Notes: generated by a model not told the origin, from the letters alone. Numbered from the stretch's first letter, positions 44,587 through 53,304 are shown. The stretch: DNA of 64,000 bases from Halotia branconii CENA392 (GCF_029953635.1 NZ_CP124543.1:847455-911454), one strand, 5' to 3'. Program-made: numbers and translations.

Positions 44587-46029
44587 TTAGCTGCCACCTA
44601 AACTAGCTAAAAAAACGATTACAAAAACGAATCCTGTTAAACATAGGCTTACAACTGCCCACGTCTTTTGGTTAGCCTTGAAAGCTTCAATACTAGCCCA
44701 TCTACGACTTTTCCATGCCCATTCATTGCCTTTGATTCCAAGAATAATTGCCATAATCAAGCCTACATAAGGTATAAAACATAAAAGACCAATCCAAACC
44801 TTGTTGCCAACACTCCAGAAAGCTCCGAACAAAAAAGCTCCCCAATTCCAACCTTTAATTTCTTGAGGAACAGGAATAGATGCATCAAAAATTTGACCAC
44901 AACCGGAATTATTGACTGGGGAAGGTGCAGAGTTTCCAGAATAGTTAGGTGTTGGATAAACTGGATTTTGGTAGATAGGTGCAGAGTTTCCAGAATAGTT
45001 AGGCGTTGAATAAGCTGGATTTTGGTAGATAGGTGTAGAGTTTCCAGAATAGTTAGGCGTTGAATAAGCTGGATTTGTCTGTCTCAATCCCAGAAATGAT
45101 AAAATTTCATCAGCAGACTGGAAACGCTGATCTCCTCTTGGAGCCAACATCCGATTTAATACTTGAGTCATCAGAAGACTAAGGTTGATTTCCCTGTCCC
45201 ATTTCCAAGTCAACGTATATTGATCTAACAATTGTTCTGGTTGTTTACCAGTCATTAACACAATAGCTGTCACAGCCAAAGCATATAAATCACTGTTAGG
45301 AGCTACAATTCCCAACCTAATTTGCTCGTCAGGGGCATAACCAACCTTACCAATACTAGTTCCTCTTGGGGCTGATGTTGTTTGTAAATTAGTAGCAACA
45401 TTAACTGTTACTTGTTTAACAGCACCCATATCAATTAATATAGGCAACCCTGTTTTACCGCTGAGAATAATATTATCTGGTGAGATATCTCGATGAATAA
45501 CGCCTTGATTGTGCAGGTAGCTTAATACGGGCAGCAAATCTTGAAAAAGTTTAGTTATTTCTGGTTCGCTGAAACATCTCCCTTGTCTGAGTCGCTCATT
45601 CAACAATGATTCATAGGTTCGACCTTCAATAAAGTCTTCTACAAGAAACAATCGGGAATTTTCTTGAAAAGCTTCCCAAAATCGGGGTATTTGAGAATGC
45701 TGTAACTGGTAAAGTGTTACCGCTTCTCTTTGAAACAGTTCTACAGCTTTATTGAGGGCTCCAGTTCCTTGGACAGAAGGAATAAACTCTTTGATAGCAA
45801 CCTTTTCATTAAAACGACCCGTATCTTCTGCAATGTAGGTTCTGCCAAATCCTCCCTGACCTAGCATTTCTCTAACTATGTAGCGATCGCGTAATCTAGT
45901 TCCAGGTTGAATACCAATTAAGGTAGGCTCTAAATAATGATTGGAGTTTTGTAACGGTTCACCGCAGGTTGAACAAAAGTTAGATCCACCAGTACTTTTA
46001 TGTCCCTGACTACAAGTAATATAATTCAT
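44587..46029 (-). CDS. Serine/threonine protein kinase with C-terminal membrane domain
   Basis: From the ATG at 46029 it has 480 residues. A zinc-ribbon start (CSQGHKS...CSTCGEPL) precedes the kinase domain at about 47-300: P-loop LGQGGFGRTY, Lys in VAIKEFIPS, catalytic HRDISPDNIIL, and DMGAV in place of DFG. Three 18-residue tandem repeats follow (NPAYSTPNYSGNS, PIYQ). The end has GWNWGAFLFGAFWSVGNKVW and two more membrane helices, a DUF2628-like bundle. It is likely a membrane-tethered sensor kinase of the Pkn2/SpkB-like cyanobacterial group. Confidence 0.92.
   Translation of the reverse strand: MNYITCSQGHKSTGGSNFCSTCGEPLQNSNHYLEPTLIGIQPGTRLRDRYIVREMLGQGGFGRTYIAEDTGRFNEKVAIKEFIPSVQGTGALNKAVELFQREAVTLYQLQHSQIPRFWEAFQENSRLFLVEDFIEGRTYESLLNERLRQGRCFSEPEITKLFQDLLPVLSYLHNQGVIHRDISPDNIILSGKTGLPILIDMGAVKQVTVNVATNLQTTSAPRGTSIGKVGYAPDEQIRLGIVAPNSDLYALAVTAIVLMTGKQPEQLLDQYTLTWKWDREINLSLLMTQVLNRMLAPRGDQRFQSADEILSFLGLRQTNPAYSTPNYSGNSTPIYQNPAYSTPNYSGNSAPIYQNPVYPTPNYSGNSAPSPVNNSGCGQIFDASIPVPQEIKGWNWGAFLFGAFWSVGNKVWIGLLCFIPYVGLIMAIILGIKGNEWAWKSRRWASIEAFKANQKTWAVVSLCLTGFVFVIVFLASLGGS
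44924..45080. repeat. 54-bp tandem repeat inside the kinase gene
   Basis: Three near-identical copies of a 54-bp unit (TTTCCAGAATAGTTAGGCGT and on) encode the linker repeats NPAYSTPNYSGNSTPIYQ. Differences between copies are few, so the array is young and may vary in copy number among strains. Confidence 0.8.
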
Positions 46030-46101
46030 ACATAAACTTTCATAATTATATATTCCTGCTAAAAAAGCAGATTTACCTAAGTATATAGGCTTTTTACACA
46101 C

Positions 46102-46302
46102 AAATATCTTGTGTATAAGCTCAGTAATTTTAAGTAACAGTTATTTACATTTTCCTTGAAAGTAATACAGTTTGAATGAATTACAACTTACTTCTTGCAC
46201 CGCTTTACTATATTCGTTATTGGGCTATGCGGTACTCCTAAATCATGATGGTAAGCTTCGAGAGCTGATTTGCTTTGCTGAACATATATTCCACCCCAAA
46301 AA
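46102..46302. other. Spacer made of copied gene fragments
   Basis: 46250-46283 is an exact 34-bp copy of 44143-44176 from the antitoxin gene. TTGCACCGCTTTACTATATTCG near 46195-46216 is close to GCGCCGCTTCACTATATT near 46332-46349, inside the next gene. The spacer is therefore a mosaic of pieces duplicated from either side. Confidence 0.6.
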
Positions 46303-47247
46303 CTAAGATTTACTCTTTGCAGCTTCTTTTTGCGCCGCTTCACTATATTTTTTATATAGTTGAGTCCGAATTTTAGCTTCTTGATGGCGGTTGTAATTTG
46401 GAGGCACTGTCGCCATTAAATCTGAAGCCTGTTGCCATTTAGCAGCTAGTTCTAACCATTGCGTTGAGGTTGTAGCTATTTTCCCAGATGCCGAGGCTTG
46501 GTTAGCAATTCTCACAGCTGCTATGAATGGTTCATCGGATGATTCGGAAAGATTATTATTAGTAGCTTTTGTTTTATTTTGGTTAGGATTAGCTGTAGTT
46601 ACAGACTTCTTAGTTTCTGGTTGCGTTAACTGTGTTAATTTATCACCCAATTGGGCATAAACAACCCAACCAAGCAAAAATATTGAAAATAAGCCAGCAG
46701 TTGCTAGTATTCCTGTTTTTGATAAATTTTTGTGCTTTTTTTTGTTAGTAAATACTGAAGTTCGAGAAAAGTGATTTTTTGGTAAACTGACTTTTACTAA
46801 TTCTGGTTGGACTTCAGTCAAATCTGTAATTAGCTGCTTTAAGGCGTTTGGCTGAATTAAGGTAATTTCCTGTGACCACAGTACTTGATTTTCGCGATCG
46901 CTACAAATTTCTTTCAACCACAGTAATTGCTGTTCTCGGACAATTCGGCTATTGATATGGACTTTACGAATATTACGCGGTGCGATCGTTTCTAGGATTT
47001 GCTGGATTCTTTCTACTATGGTGTTTTGCTCAAGTTGCTCTGTTTTGGCTGCCTCACACAGAAGTTGCAAGACACCATCAGAAAAAATGGCTCTAGTTCT
47101 GACACCAGAGTTAGCTAGCTTTTCGTTCAATAATTGGATAATCGCCGCTACGCTGCCTTGGTGAGCTTGCCATGCAATATCGTTGATTCGATCTACCACT
47201 GGAGACTTAACCATAGATCCTGCACCCTGACTGATTAACTGATTCAT
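46303..47247 (-). CDS. Hypothetical single-pass membrane protein
   Basis: A 314-residue protein. Residues 15-145 form a globular domain (RINDIAWQAHQGSVAAIIQL, IAPRNIRKVHINSRIVREQQ) seen in several cyanobacterial proteins of unknown role. One membrane helix lies at about 183-202 (ATAGLFSIFLLGWVVYAQL), followed by a low-complexity Asn/Thr/Lys linker and a helical C-terminus (WLELAAKWQQASDLMATVPP). It is next to the kinase on the same strand and may be functionally linked. Confidence 0.72.
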   Translation of the reverse strand: MNQLISQGAGSMVKSPVVDRINDIAWQAHQGSVAAIIQLLNEKLANSGVRTRAIFSDGVLQLLCEAAKTEQLEQNTIVERIQQILETIAPRNIRKVHINSRIVREQQLLWLKEICSDRENQVLWSQEITLIQPNALKQLITDLTEVQPELVKVSLPKNHFSRTSVFTNKKKHKNLSKTGILATAGLFSIFLLGWVVYAQLGDKLTQLTQPETKKSVTTANPNQNKTKATNNNLSESSDEPFIAAVRIANQASASGKIATTSTQWLELAAKWQQASDLMATVPPNYNRHQEAKIRTQLYKKYSEAAQKEAAKSKS

Positions 47248-47663
47248 TAATTTAGGGACTCTATTCTACTGACCTTTGCTTTGTCTTCGATTTTACGAGT
47301 AAAAAGATCAGGTTGCCAAATAAAATTATAAAAATCAAACCTCCTTTTGTCTGTATTCAAGAAATTTTATTTAAACGAAACTAAATACTATCAGTACGTG
47401 GGTAAACTTCTTATGTAACTGCAAATTAGCTTGTCTAGCTTGCTGTATAACCAATCTTTGATATTTGAGTCATGTCCAAAAGTTTGTTTATTATTAAAGA
47501 TTACATATTTCAACTAAGTGAAATTGGTATAACTAGCTCCTTTACAAATAAAAATCAATAGTATAAACACCCATAAAAACTCTGATGCATATAATTAGCC
47601 TGCTTGACGTAGGCTTTGTTTTCAGCCCCAGGCTTTAAGCCTGAGGATGTTATGTGCTGGATT
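47248..47663. other. Intergenic, AT-rich
   Basis: About 415 bases. A small hairpin CAGGCTTTAAGCCTG near 47629-47643 lies just past the stop of the phosphoesterase gene and may terminate it. Nothing else was recognised. Confidence 0.4.
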
Positions 47664-48716
47664 TTAGTATCTGAACTTGTAATCTCTCTCGCCACTTTGA
47701 GGATATGGCGGCACAATTTCTTGATTCACTTCAAACAAATTGGGATTGCTAGGATTAACTGTGACTTTCAACCAATGCACGTTAGGAGAGCCAAATGTCT
47801 CTACTCGCGTGAAGTTAGTAACTACCGTGCCAGATGCAGTATTTAAAGGCTTATCAATGCGGAAGTAATGGCTATCTCCATGAACGAGCATGACTGGCTG
47901 ACTATAATCTTGTAATTCGGCTTGCAATGCATTAATAAAATCACGGAAGCCATTCTGTTCTGCATCAGCGGGTACATCAAAATTATCTGGGTTGGCATGG
48001 ATAGTGATTACCAAACCAAGATTTTTGTTGGCCTTAGCAAGGGCAAATGCTTTCTTTAACCAGACAAGGTTAGCAGCATTACGTTCAGCGTACTCAGCAT
48101 CATTTTCTGCATTTCGTCCCAAGTTATTGTTACTACCAACAACATGGATACCAACAAATAGAACATTACCCGCAGTCCAGTAAACATTTTCCCGGAACTT
48201 ACTGTACTGTGGATTATCACTCTGGCGTTCTAACTCAATTGTCCTTTGTCCCAGACTTCTGTCCCCTTGGGTAAAGAGTTCGCGTAATTTTGCTAAACGC
48301 TCAATCGGATCGTATTCACCAGCTGCGGGGCGATGACAATCTGTCCACTCGTTATCACCAAAGATGTAAACTAAAGGATGTCTGAATTGTTGAAAAAGTT
48401 GCGATCGCTGGAGAAAAACCTCATTTGAGCAAAGGCTGGAGCCACTTTTAAAATCTCCATCGTGAATGATAAAGCGAACCGAAGATTGATTAATATCTTT
48501 AATTAAATTTGGATACTCCTCTTCTTGTCGAGCATCATAAGGTAAATCGCCAATGAGAGCAAAATCAAAACTTCTTGCATCACGATTATTGTCAAAACCT
48601 CTTGGGCTGTAATTACGCTGAAATGGTGGCTGGGCGCTTGTTGAAGAAACAAAGGTTGCAGAGATGCCAAATAGACAAAATGGAACTAAGGCTCCCAGCA
48701 GTTTCTTGAATTTCAT
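47664..48716 (-). CDS. Secreted metallophosphoesterase
   Basis: A 350-residue protein. A signal peptide (KKLLGALVPFCLFGISATFV, cleavage near SAQPP) is followed by a calcineurin-like core with shifted motifs: FALIGDLPYD, IHDGDFKSGSSLC, FGDNEWTDC, VITIHANPDNFD and VLVHGDSHYFRID. It should act in the periplasm or outside the cell; the substrate is unknown. Distinct in sequence from the phosphoesterase at 40374-41303. Confidence 0.86.
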   Translation of the reverse strand: MKFKKLLGALVPFCLFGISATFVSSTSAQPPFQRNYSPRGFDNNRDARSFDFALIGDLPYDARQEEEYPNLIKDINQSSVRFIIHDGDFKSGSSLCSNEVFLQRSQLFQQFRHPLVYIFGDNEWTDCHRPAAGEYDPIERLAKLRELFTQGDRSLGQRTIELERQSDNPQYSKFRENVYWTAGNVLFVGIHVVGSNNNLGRNAENDAEYAERNAANLVWLKKAFALAKANKNLGLVITIHANPDNFDVPADAEQNGFRDFINALQAELQDYSQPVMLVHGDSHYFRIDKPLNTASGTVVTNFTRVETFGSPNVHWLKVTVNPSNPNLFEVNQEIVPPYPQSGERDYKFRY

Positions 48717-49155
48717 ATTTTGCGAACTGTATTTGATGACAAATCGCTAGAAGCCTAATATTAGAGGATTAAGAGTAAATTAAGAAACTGTTCGACAAAA
48801 GGTAAATTTGATTTACGCTATGCGGGTTAGTTGTCAGTTGTCAGTTGTTTTTGATCTGATTTAATTAGGACTTACGCAATAACTCTCTGAAACTCTGCGG
48901 TTGAATTTTCCGCTACTGGTGCGTAATACCGTTTCACTTTAAAGTTGATACACATGGGTAAGCAGGGGGAGCAGAGGTAGCAGGGGAGGCAGGGGAAGAA
49001 AGAAAAGTAATTTGTATAAAGAATTTCGTGGAATGGTATAAGTCCTGTTAATAATCCATCCCCTTGTAGTGAATATTAAAACATTTTTACTACTAATCAC
49101 TGACCACTGACTACTGACAAAACTCCATCCTGAAGTGGCGTGGAGTTTTTATCTA
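48717..49155. other. Repeat-filled intergenic region
   Basis: Contains a GTTGTCAGTTGTCAGTTG tract (48833-48852), a palindromic element of the AGGACTTACGCAA family broken by a MITE (48868-49045), a CACTGACCACTGACTACTGAC tract, and a hairpin AACTCCA...TGGAGTTTTTA near 49121-49150. That hairpin probably ends the minus-strand gene at 49156-49380. No gene. Confidence 0.6.
48927..49038. mobile_element. IS630-type MITE (112 bp) nested in another repeat
   Basis: Same ends as the MITE at 17545-17647: TACCGTTTCACTTTAAAG on the left, TACCATTCCACGAAATTC as reverse complement of the right. The flanks are TAA on both sides. Removing it joins GTGCG and TAAGTCCT, restoring the GCGTAAGTCCT arm of the element seen intact at 4579-4591. 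Confidence 0.8.
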
Positions 49156-49380
49156 CTAATGTATTGTATTCAAATTTTGCAACCACTGCTGTATGATTTC
49201 TCTTTGGGTTTTGCTAACTTTGATACTTGCTCCTTTTAATGTATCTCGTGGAAAAATTTCTCGCAAATCAGCAAGCATTTCAGCAGAGCGACAAGCTTCT
49301 AAACATTCTGTAATATAATCTATTGAATCCAGCATCAACCATTCTTTAGTAGCCTTTAATTCGCAAATATGACGCTGCAT
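49156..49380 (-). CDS. Hypothetical protein, about 74 residues
   Basis: From the Met at 49380 the protein reads MQRHICELKATKEWLMLDSI and continues DYITECLEACRSAEMLADLR. It is helical and contains no recognised domain. The frame extends to 49422, but the first 14 residues look non-coding. It is followed by a good bidirectional hairpin terminator. It stands between the phosphoesterase and hupW. Confidence 0.5.
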   Translation of the reverse strand: MQRHICELKATKEWLMLDSIDYITECLEACRSAEMLADLREIFPRDTLKGASIKVSKTQREIIQQWLQNLNTIH

Positions 49381-49532
49381 GAGTTGGATTAGGGCTGGCT
49401 GTAGTATATATATAAACTGCAATGCGAAGATTGTTAGAGGTTTTTGCCTAAAAAATCAACAATGTTTATATAGATAAAATCAGAATATCATAAATTATTT
49501 AGATATATTATATGAGGCGATCACTATAGCAG

Positions 49533-49643
49533 TCCTAAATGAGTCGTGAAAAATATAGATAAGGAAACGAACCGCCAAGAACGCCAAGTACGCAAAGGGA
49601 AGAAAGAAGAAAGAGATATGTAATTTTCACAAATGATTTAGGA
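49533..49643. repeat. Palindromic repeat upstream of hupW
   Basis: TCCTAAATGAGTCGTGAAAA at 49533-49552 pairs with its near inverse at 49624-49643 (17 of 20). The interior has the AACGAACCGCCAAG core of the 4501-4591 family. TTCACGAATAATTCAGGACT near 52337-52356 looks like a lone end of the same element. It abuts the hupW start, so it may form part of the hupW leader. Confidence 0.65.
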
Positions 49644-49656
49644 TCGCAACAATTCC

Positions 49657-50130
<474 letters not shown>

Positions 50131-50133
50131 TAT

Positions 50134-50511
50134 TCATCCAGCCCAATCACGATAAACAGAAAGTTCATCTACCCTCATTTCAAATGGTATACCTTGACTT
50201 TCTGGAGGACAGACACGAATTTTAGCACTGGTGATAATTGAGTTGAGTAATGTTCCCATTGGCACGATTTGTTGTAAGACACGCCAGTTAGTAACTTGGT
50301 CTGGACACTCAATCACTAATGTCATAGCATTAGCTTGAGTTGTGACATACCAACGACAATTAGATAGAAGATTTTGAATTGTGCGATCGCAGCCTTCGTA
50401 AAAGTGTTTACTAATAGAATACTCTAGTTGTTGTCGTAATATAATATCTGCCGATGTTGGCTGGATATGATGAGAGTCATCATCATTGAAATAAAACTTC
50501 TTATTAGCCAT
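50134..50511 (-). CDS. Hypothetical protein, 125 residues
   Basis: No domain recognised. The middle reads CRWYVTTQANAMTLVIECPD and VLQQIVPMGTLLNSIITSAK, alpha/beta-like. It converges on hupW (3-base gap) and follows the SagB-type gene by 18 bases on the same strand, so it probably belongs to that unit. Confidence 0.6.
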   Translation of the reverse strand: MANKKFYFNDDDSHHIQPTSADIILRQQLEYSISKHFYEGCDRTIQNLLSNCRWYVTTQANAMTLVIECPDQVTNWRVLQQIVPMGTLLNSIITSAKIRVCPPESQGIPFEMRVDELSVYRDWAG

Positions 50512-50529
50512 TGCTGTTGATGTTCCTAC

Positions 50530-51816
50530 TTAAATTCCAATCGCCATTGCATAAAGAATATCTTTGGTTGTTTCTAAGAATCTGCGAGTTTCGTCATCAT
50601 AATAAGCACCAATTCCACTACATTGAATCCCTAAATAGTTGCTACCCAGATATATCCTTTGTCCTAAAAAACCAGCCAATTGCATCGCAGTTTGATAGTT
50701 CGTATAGTCGGACACAAAAAAGAAAGTTACAGCACAATCTCTGGCAATGGCTTGATTAACACATAAGTACCCTGTCTGTTCGCTGAAATCCCCAGTCTGA
50801 AGCAAAAGAGTACCTTTATATAACCCAGGTGACATGCCTTCTACCCTATGTAAGACTGAATAAATTTCTACATCCTCACCACTTTCAGTTGGTATAGGTT
50901 GCTCAAGCTGTTGCAAGACATATAAATAGTTTTCTTGAGAAATAAACTGTTTCCGGAAACGTCTAATAGAACGCCGATTCCAAACAATTTGTTGAAATTT
51001 ATCCTTGTCAAAGTTAAACTGAGGCTGCTTTAATTTCTGGTGTTTACTTTTATGTAAAGCTGTTACTTGATAGCTATATTCAATGAATTGATTAGCTTCA
51101 AAATAATCTGTACCACAAACAAAAGGAACTTTCAGTCTTAAACGTCTGACTAATTGATCTTGGACTTTTCCGGAGATTGCACAAGCAGTAATAAACTCTT
51201 TATTCTCAAAACCTAAATCTGTATTGAGAGCGAGTTTATCAAAGTCAAAAATCAATTGTATATCTTTATTATGGAGATAAGCTGATGCAGCGATCGCACC
51301 TAAATGGTGTCCGCTATCTAAAAAGCAATATCTCAAACTCCGATCTTGATATTTCCAGCTAGACCTATAATAAACACAACTAATTAAAAAAATGAATCCG
51401 TTGATACTTTTATTCGGTATAATATAGCTCTCTAAGCCATCATCAATTAATTCATAGATTAATGTTAGACAATTATTCTCAACTTCTAAATGATATATTC
51501 CATTAATCATTCCCTCTATGCCGCGAATCTGGATATAAACTTCTGTAGGATAGAGAGCGCCTGCTGATGGATTTACCCGTAGTTTATCAGGTGTATTTTT
51601 ATATAACTTTTCTGAAGTGACAGCACTAGTTAACCAGATAAAAGCATGAATAGGATTGTTGAGATTTAATGTCACCCGCCGATAAAATTTTGGATAAACT
51701 TTAAATGCAATCGGTTGAGTTGACGCGTCTACATAGTTGGGATTAATCTGCACTGATAAGTAAGAATGCTTGGTAGAATCATGATAAGCTTTTCCTTGAT
51801 TCTGATTTTGTGGCAT
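50530..51816 (-). CDS. SagB/ThcOx-type nitroreductase-fold oxidoreductase
   Basis: A 428-residue protein with two nitroreductase-like halves. First half: RVNPSAGALYPTEVYIQIRG, then GIYHLEVENNCL and the DSGHHLGAIAASAYL helix. Second half: WNRRSIRRFRKQFISQENYL, GLYKGTLLLQTG and ending in YDDETRRFLETTKDILYAMA. These are marks of FMN-dependent SagB/ThcOx dehydrogenases, which oxidise azolines in peptide natural products. No cyclodehydratase or precursor peptide gene is near. It overlaps the upstream ankyrin gene by 38 bases. Confidence 0.85.
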   Translation of the reverse strand: MPQNQNQGKAYHDSTKHSYLSVQINPNYVDASTQPIAFKVYPKFYRRVTLNLNNPIHAFIWLTSAVTSEKLYKNTPDKLRVNPSAGALYPTEVYIQIRGIEGMINGIYHLEVENNCLTLIYELIDDGLESYIIPNKSINGFIFLISCVYYRSSWKYQDRSLRYCFLDSGHHLGAIAASAYLHNKDIQLIFDFDKLALNTDLGFENKEFITACAISGKVQDQLVRRLRLKVPFVCGTDYFEANQFIEYSYQVTALHKSKHQKLKQPQFNFDKDKFQQIVWNRRSIRRFRKQFISQENYLYVLQQLEQPIPTESGEDVEIYSVLHRVEGMSPGLYKGTLLLQTGDFSEQTGYLCVNQAIARDCAVTFFFVSDYTNYQTAMQLAGFLGQRIYLGSNYLGIQCSGIGAYYDDETRRFLETTKDILYAMAIGI

Positions 51817-52246
51817 TTTTAAGCAACCTTAAAACTTCTACATTGCTGGCGAAATCTATCGCTCGATAGTCGTCTAAATTTTTCAAATCTAGGTTAGGAT
51901 GATGTTGTAAAAGTAACTTAGCAACTTCAGTTTTACCTGCTGAGGCTGCATACATTAAAACAGTTGCACCGTTATCATTTTGGTTATCAATATTAATATT
52001 GGCAGCAAGTAATAAATTAATTAATTCGTAGTGATTACCAAAACAAGCAAACCACAGAGCATTATTGTGATCGTTGTTTGTAACATTGATATCTACACCG
52101 ACATCAATCAGTTCTTTAACAACTGCATAAACTCCTTCTCTTGTAGCTTTCATTAAAGCTGTATCACCATTTTCACCTGATTGATTTAAATCTTCAGCAT
52201 TATATCCGTTTGCTGTTAGCCATTGCTGAGTTAGTTGATTGATCAT
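51779..52246 (-). CDS. Ankyrin-repeat protein
   Basis: A 155-residue protein with four ankyrin repeats (about 28-140): GDTALMKATREGVYAVVKEL, HNNALWFACFGNHYELINLL, NGATVLMYAASAGKTEVAKL and DYRAIDFASNVEVLRLL. A protein-interaction module without enzyme domain. The 38-base overlap with the SagB-type gene implies tight translational coupling and perhaps a complex of the two products. Confidence 0.9.
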   Translation of the reverse strand: MINQLTQQWLTANGYNAEDLNQSGENGDTALMKATREGVYAVVKELIDVGVDINVTNNDHNNALWFACFGNHYELINLLLAANINIDNQNDNGATVLMYAASAGKTEVAKLLLQHHPNLDLKNLDDYRAIDFASNVEVLRLLKNATKSESRKSLS

Positions 52247-52299
52247 ATTACTTGACTACTCAAAATTTATTCTGTAAAGTTAACTTAAGTTTTATTTAG

Positions 52300-52333
52300 A
52301 TCCCCGACTTCTCAAACAAGTCGGGGATTTTGT
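52300..52333. terminator. Intrinsic terminator-like hairpin
   Basis: ATCCCCGACTT at 52300-52310 is perfectly inverted at 52318-52328 (AAGTCGGGGAT) and followed by TTTGTTG. It lies between the divergent ankyrin and mop genes, so it may be a leader attenuator or a repeat. A related CCCCGACTTCTT word recurs at 52641-52652. Confidence 0.55.
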
Positions 52334-52399
52334 TGTTCACGAATAATTCAGGACTGCTATAGTTTATTCAGTATAAATAACTCAAAGGAAAAGCAAAAC

Positions 52400-52609
52400 A
52401 TGGAAATTAGCGCTCGTAATTCTCTCAAAGCTACTGTCAAGAAGATTGTGAATGGTTCAGTTAATACAGAAGTGACTTTAGAGTTAGCATCTGGAATAGA
52501 ACTAGTATCGATCATCACAAAATCTTCAGCCGAAAAGCTGGGACTTGTAGAGGGGAAACAAGCTTATGCTGTGATTAAGTCATCAGATGTAATTGTTGCT
52601 GTTGATTAA
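52400..52609 (+). CDS. Mop-type molybdate-binding protein (TOBE domain)
   Basis: A 69-residue single TOBE/molbindin domain: ISARNSLKATVKKIVNGSVN, then EVTLELASGIELVSIITKSS and AYAVIKSSDVIVAVD. Such proteins assemble into hexamers that store molybdate. Beside the nif genes it could buffer Mo for FeMo-cofactor assembly. A GGAAAAG sequence precedes the ATG. An imperfect hairpin at 52637-52672 follows. Confidence 0.92.
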   Translation: MEISARNSLKATVKKIVNGSVNTEVTLELASGIELVSIITKSSAEKLGLVEGKQAYAVIKSSDVIVAVD

Positions 52610-52636
52610 ACATAAACAAAAACTCTGACTTCTTAG

Positions 52637-52672
52637 AACCCCGACTTCTTGTTAAAGAAATCAGGGTTCTAA
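52637..52672. terminator. Bidirectional hairpin between mop and feoA
   Basis: AGAACCCCGACTTCTT pairs with AAGAAATCAGGGTTCT (14 of 16). It lies at the 3' ends of two convergent genes and overlaps the feoA stop by a few bases. Confidence 0.6.
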
Positions 52673-52917
52673 ACAATAATACGAACATAAATAGCACAAA
52701 CAACTTCTTTTTCTACATCTAATAATATTTTTCCGGCTTTAATAATCAAAGAGGGAAATTGTTGTTCTAATGTTATTACTGTACCTGTTGTTATACCTAG
52801 TGACTTGAGTTTTTTGAGAATTAGATCATCCTGAATTTTACAGGAAGTGATAATGCCTTGTTCTCCCACTTGCAGCAAGTCTAATGAGCAGCCAGTTACA
52901 CTAAAAGGAGTAAACAT
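52669..52917 (-). CDS. feoA: FeoA-domain protein
   Basis: From the ATG at 52917 (MFTPFSVTGCSLDLLQVGEQ) it has 82 residues. It is an SH3-like FeoA domain: GIITSCKIQDDLILKKLKSL, GITTGTVITLEQQFPSLIIK. FeoA helps the FeoB ferrous-iron channel; here it ends the nif strand run without feoB, so it may have an iron-related accessory role for nitrogenase. The frame continues to 52986, but that part runs through a terminator hairpin and is not coding. Confidence 0.83.
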   Translation of the reverse strand: MFTPFSVTGCSLDLLQVGEQGIITSCKIQDDLILKKLKSLGITTGTVITLEQQFPSLIIKAGKILLDVEKEVVCAIYVRIIV

Positions 52918-52948
52918 TGTCACTATTAAGAATAGATACAACATGAAA

Positions 52949-52984
52949 GATGAAGGATGAACTTTTAATAATTCATCCTTCATC
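52949..52984 (-). terminator. 13-bp hairpin between fdxH and feoA
   Basis: GATGAAGGATGAA at 52949-52961 is perfectly inverted at 52972-52984. It lies 20 bases past the fdxH stop, and a close relative (GTTGAAGGATGAAA) follows nifK at 59948-59976. It probably terminates or stabilises the fdxH transcript. Confidence 0.65.
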
Positions 52985-53004
52985 ATTGATTACATTGCTG
53001 AAAT

Positions 53005-53304
53005 TTAGACGAGATATGGTTCTTGATGTGTTTTGATTGTGCAATTAGAACGGGGATAAGTAACACAAAGTAGGGCGAATCCTTTTGACACTTGCTCGTC
53101 ATCTAAAAAGATTTGATCAGATTGATCAATTTCACCTTCAACTACTTTACCTACACAACTAGAACAAGAACCTGCATGACAAGAGAAGGGTAACTCAATA
53201 CCATTTTCTTCTGCTGCTTCTAAAATGGTAGTTTCTTCGTCTACTTCAATTGTGGTATCGAGGTCTTCTTTTTTGCTGATTAATCTAACTTGGTAGGTAG
53301 CCAT
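53005..53304 (-). CDS. fdxH: Heterocyst [2Fe-2S] ferredoxin
   Basis: The immediate electron donor to nitrogenase reductase in heterocysts. The 99-residue plant-type ferredoxin has cluster ligands in [12 protein letters not shown] (residues 42, 47, 50) and the fourth Cys near 80 (LLCVTYP). The [20 protein letters not shown] start is of FdxH rather than PetF type. It follows hesB by about 190 bases, which contain TTCGTAATT tandem repeats, so it probably has its own promoter. Confidence 0.95.
   Translation of the reverse strand: MATYQVRLISKKEDLDTTIEVDEETTILEAAEENGIELPFSCHAGSCSSCVGKVVEGEIDQSDQIFLDDEQVSKGFALLCVTYPRSNCTIKTHQEPYLV

Noticed and set aside
52918..52986. Longer FeoA start
   Set aside because: It would translate a 13-bp terminator hairpin; the Met at 52917 fits the FeoA domain.
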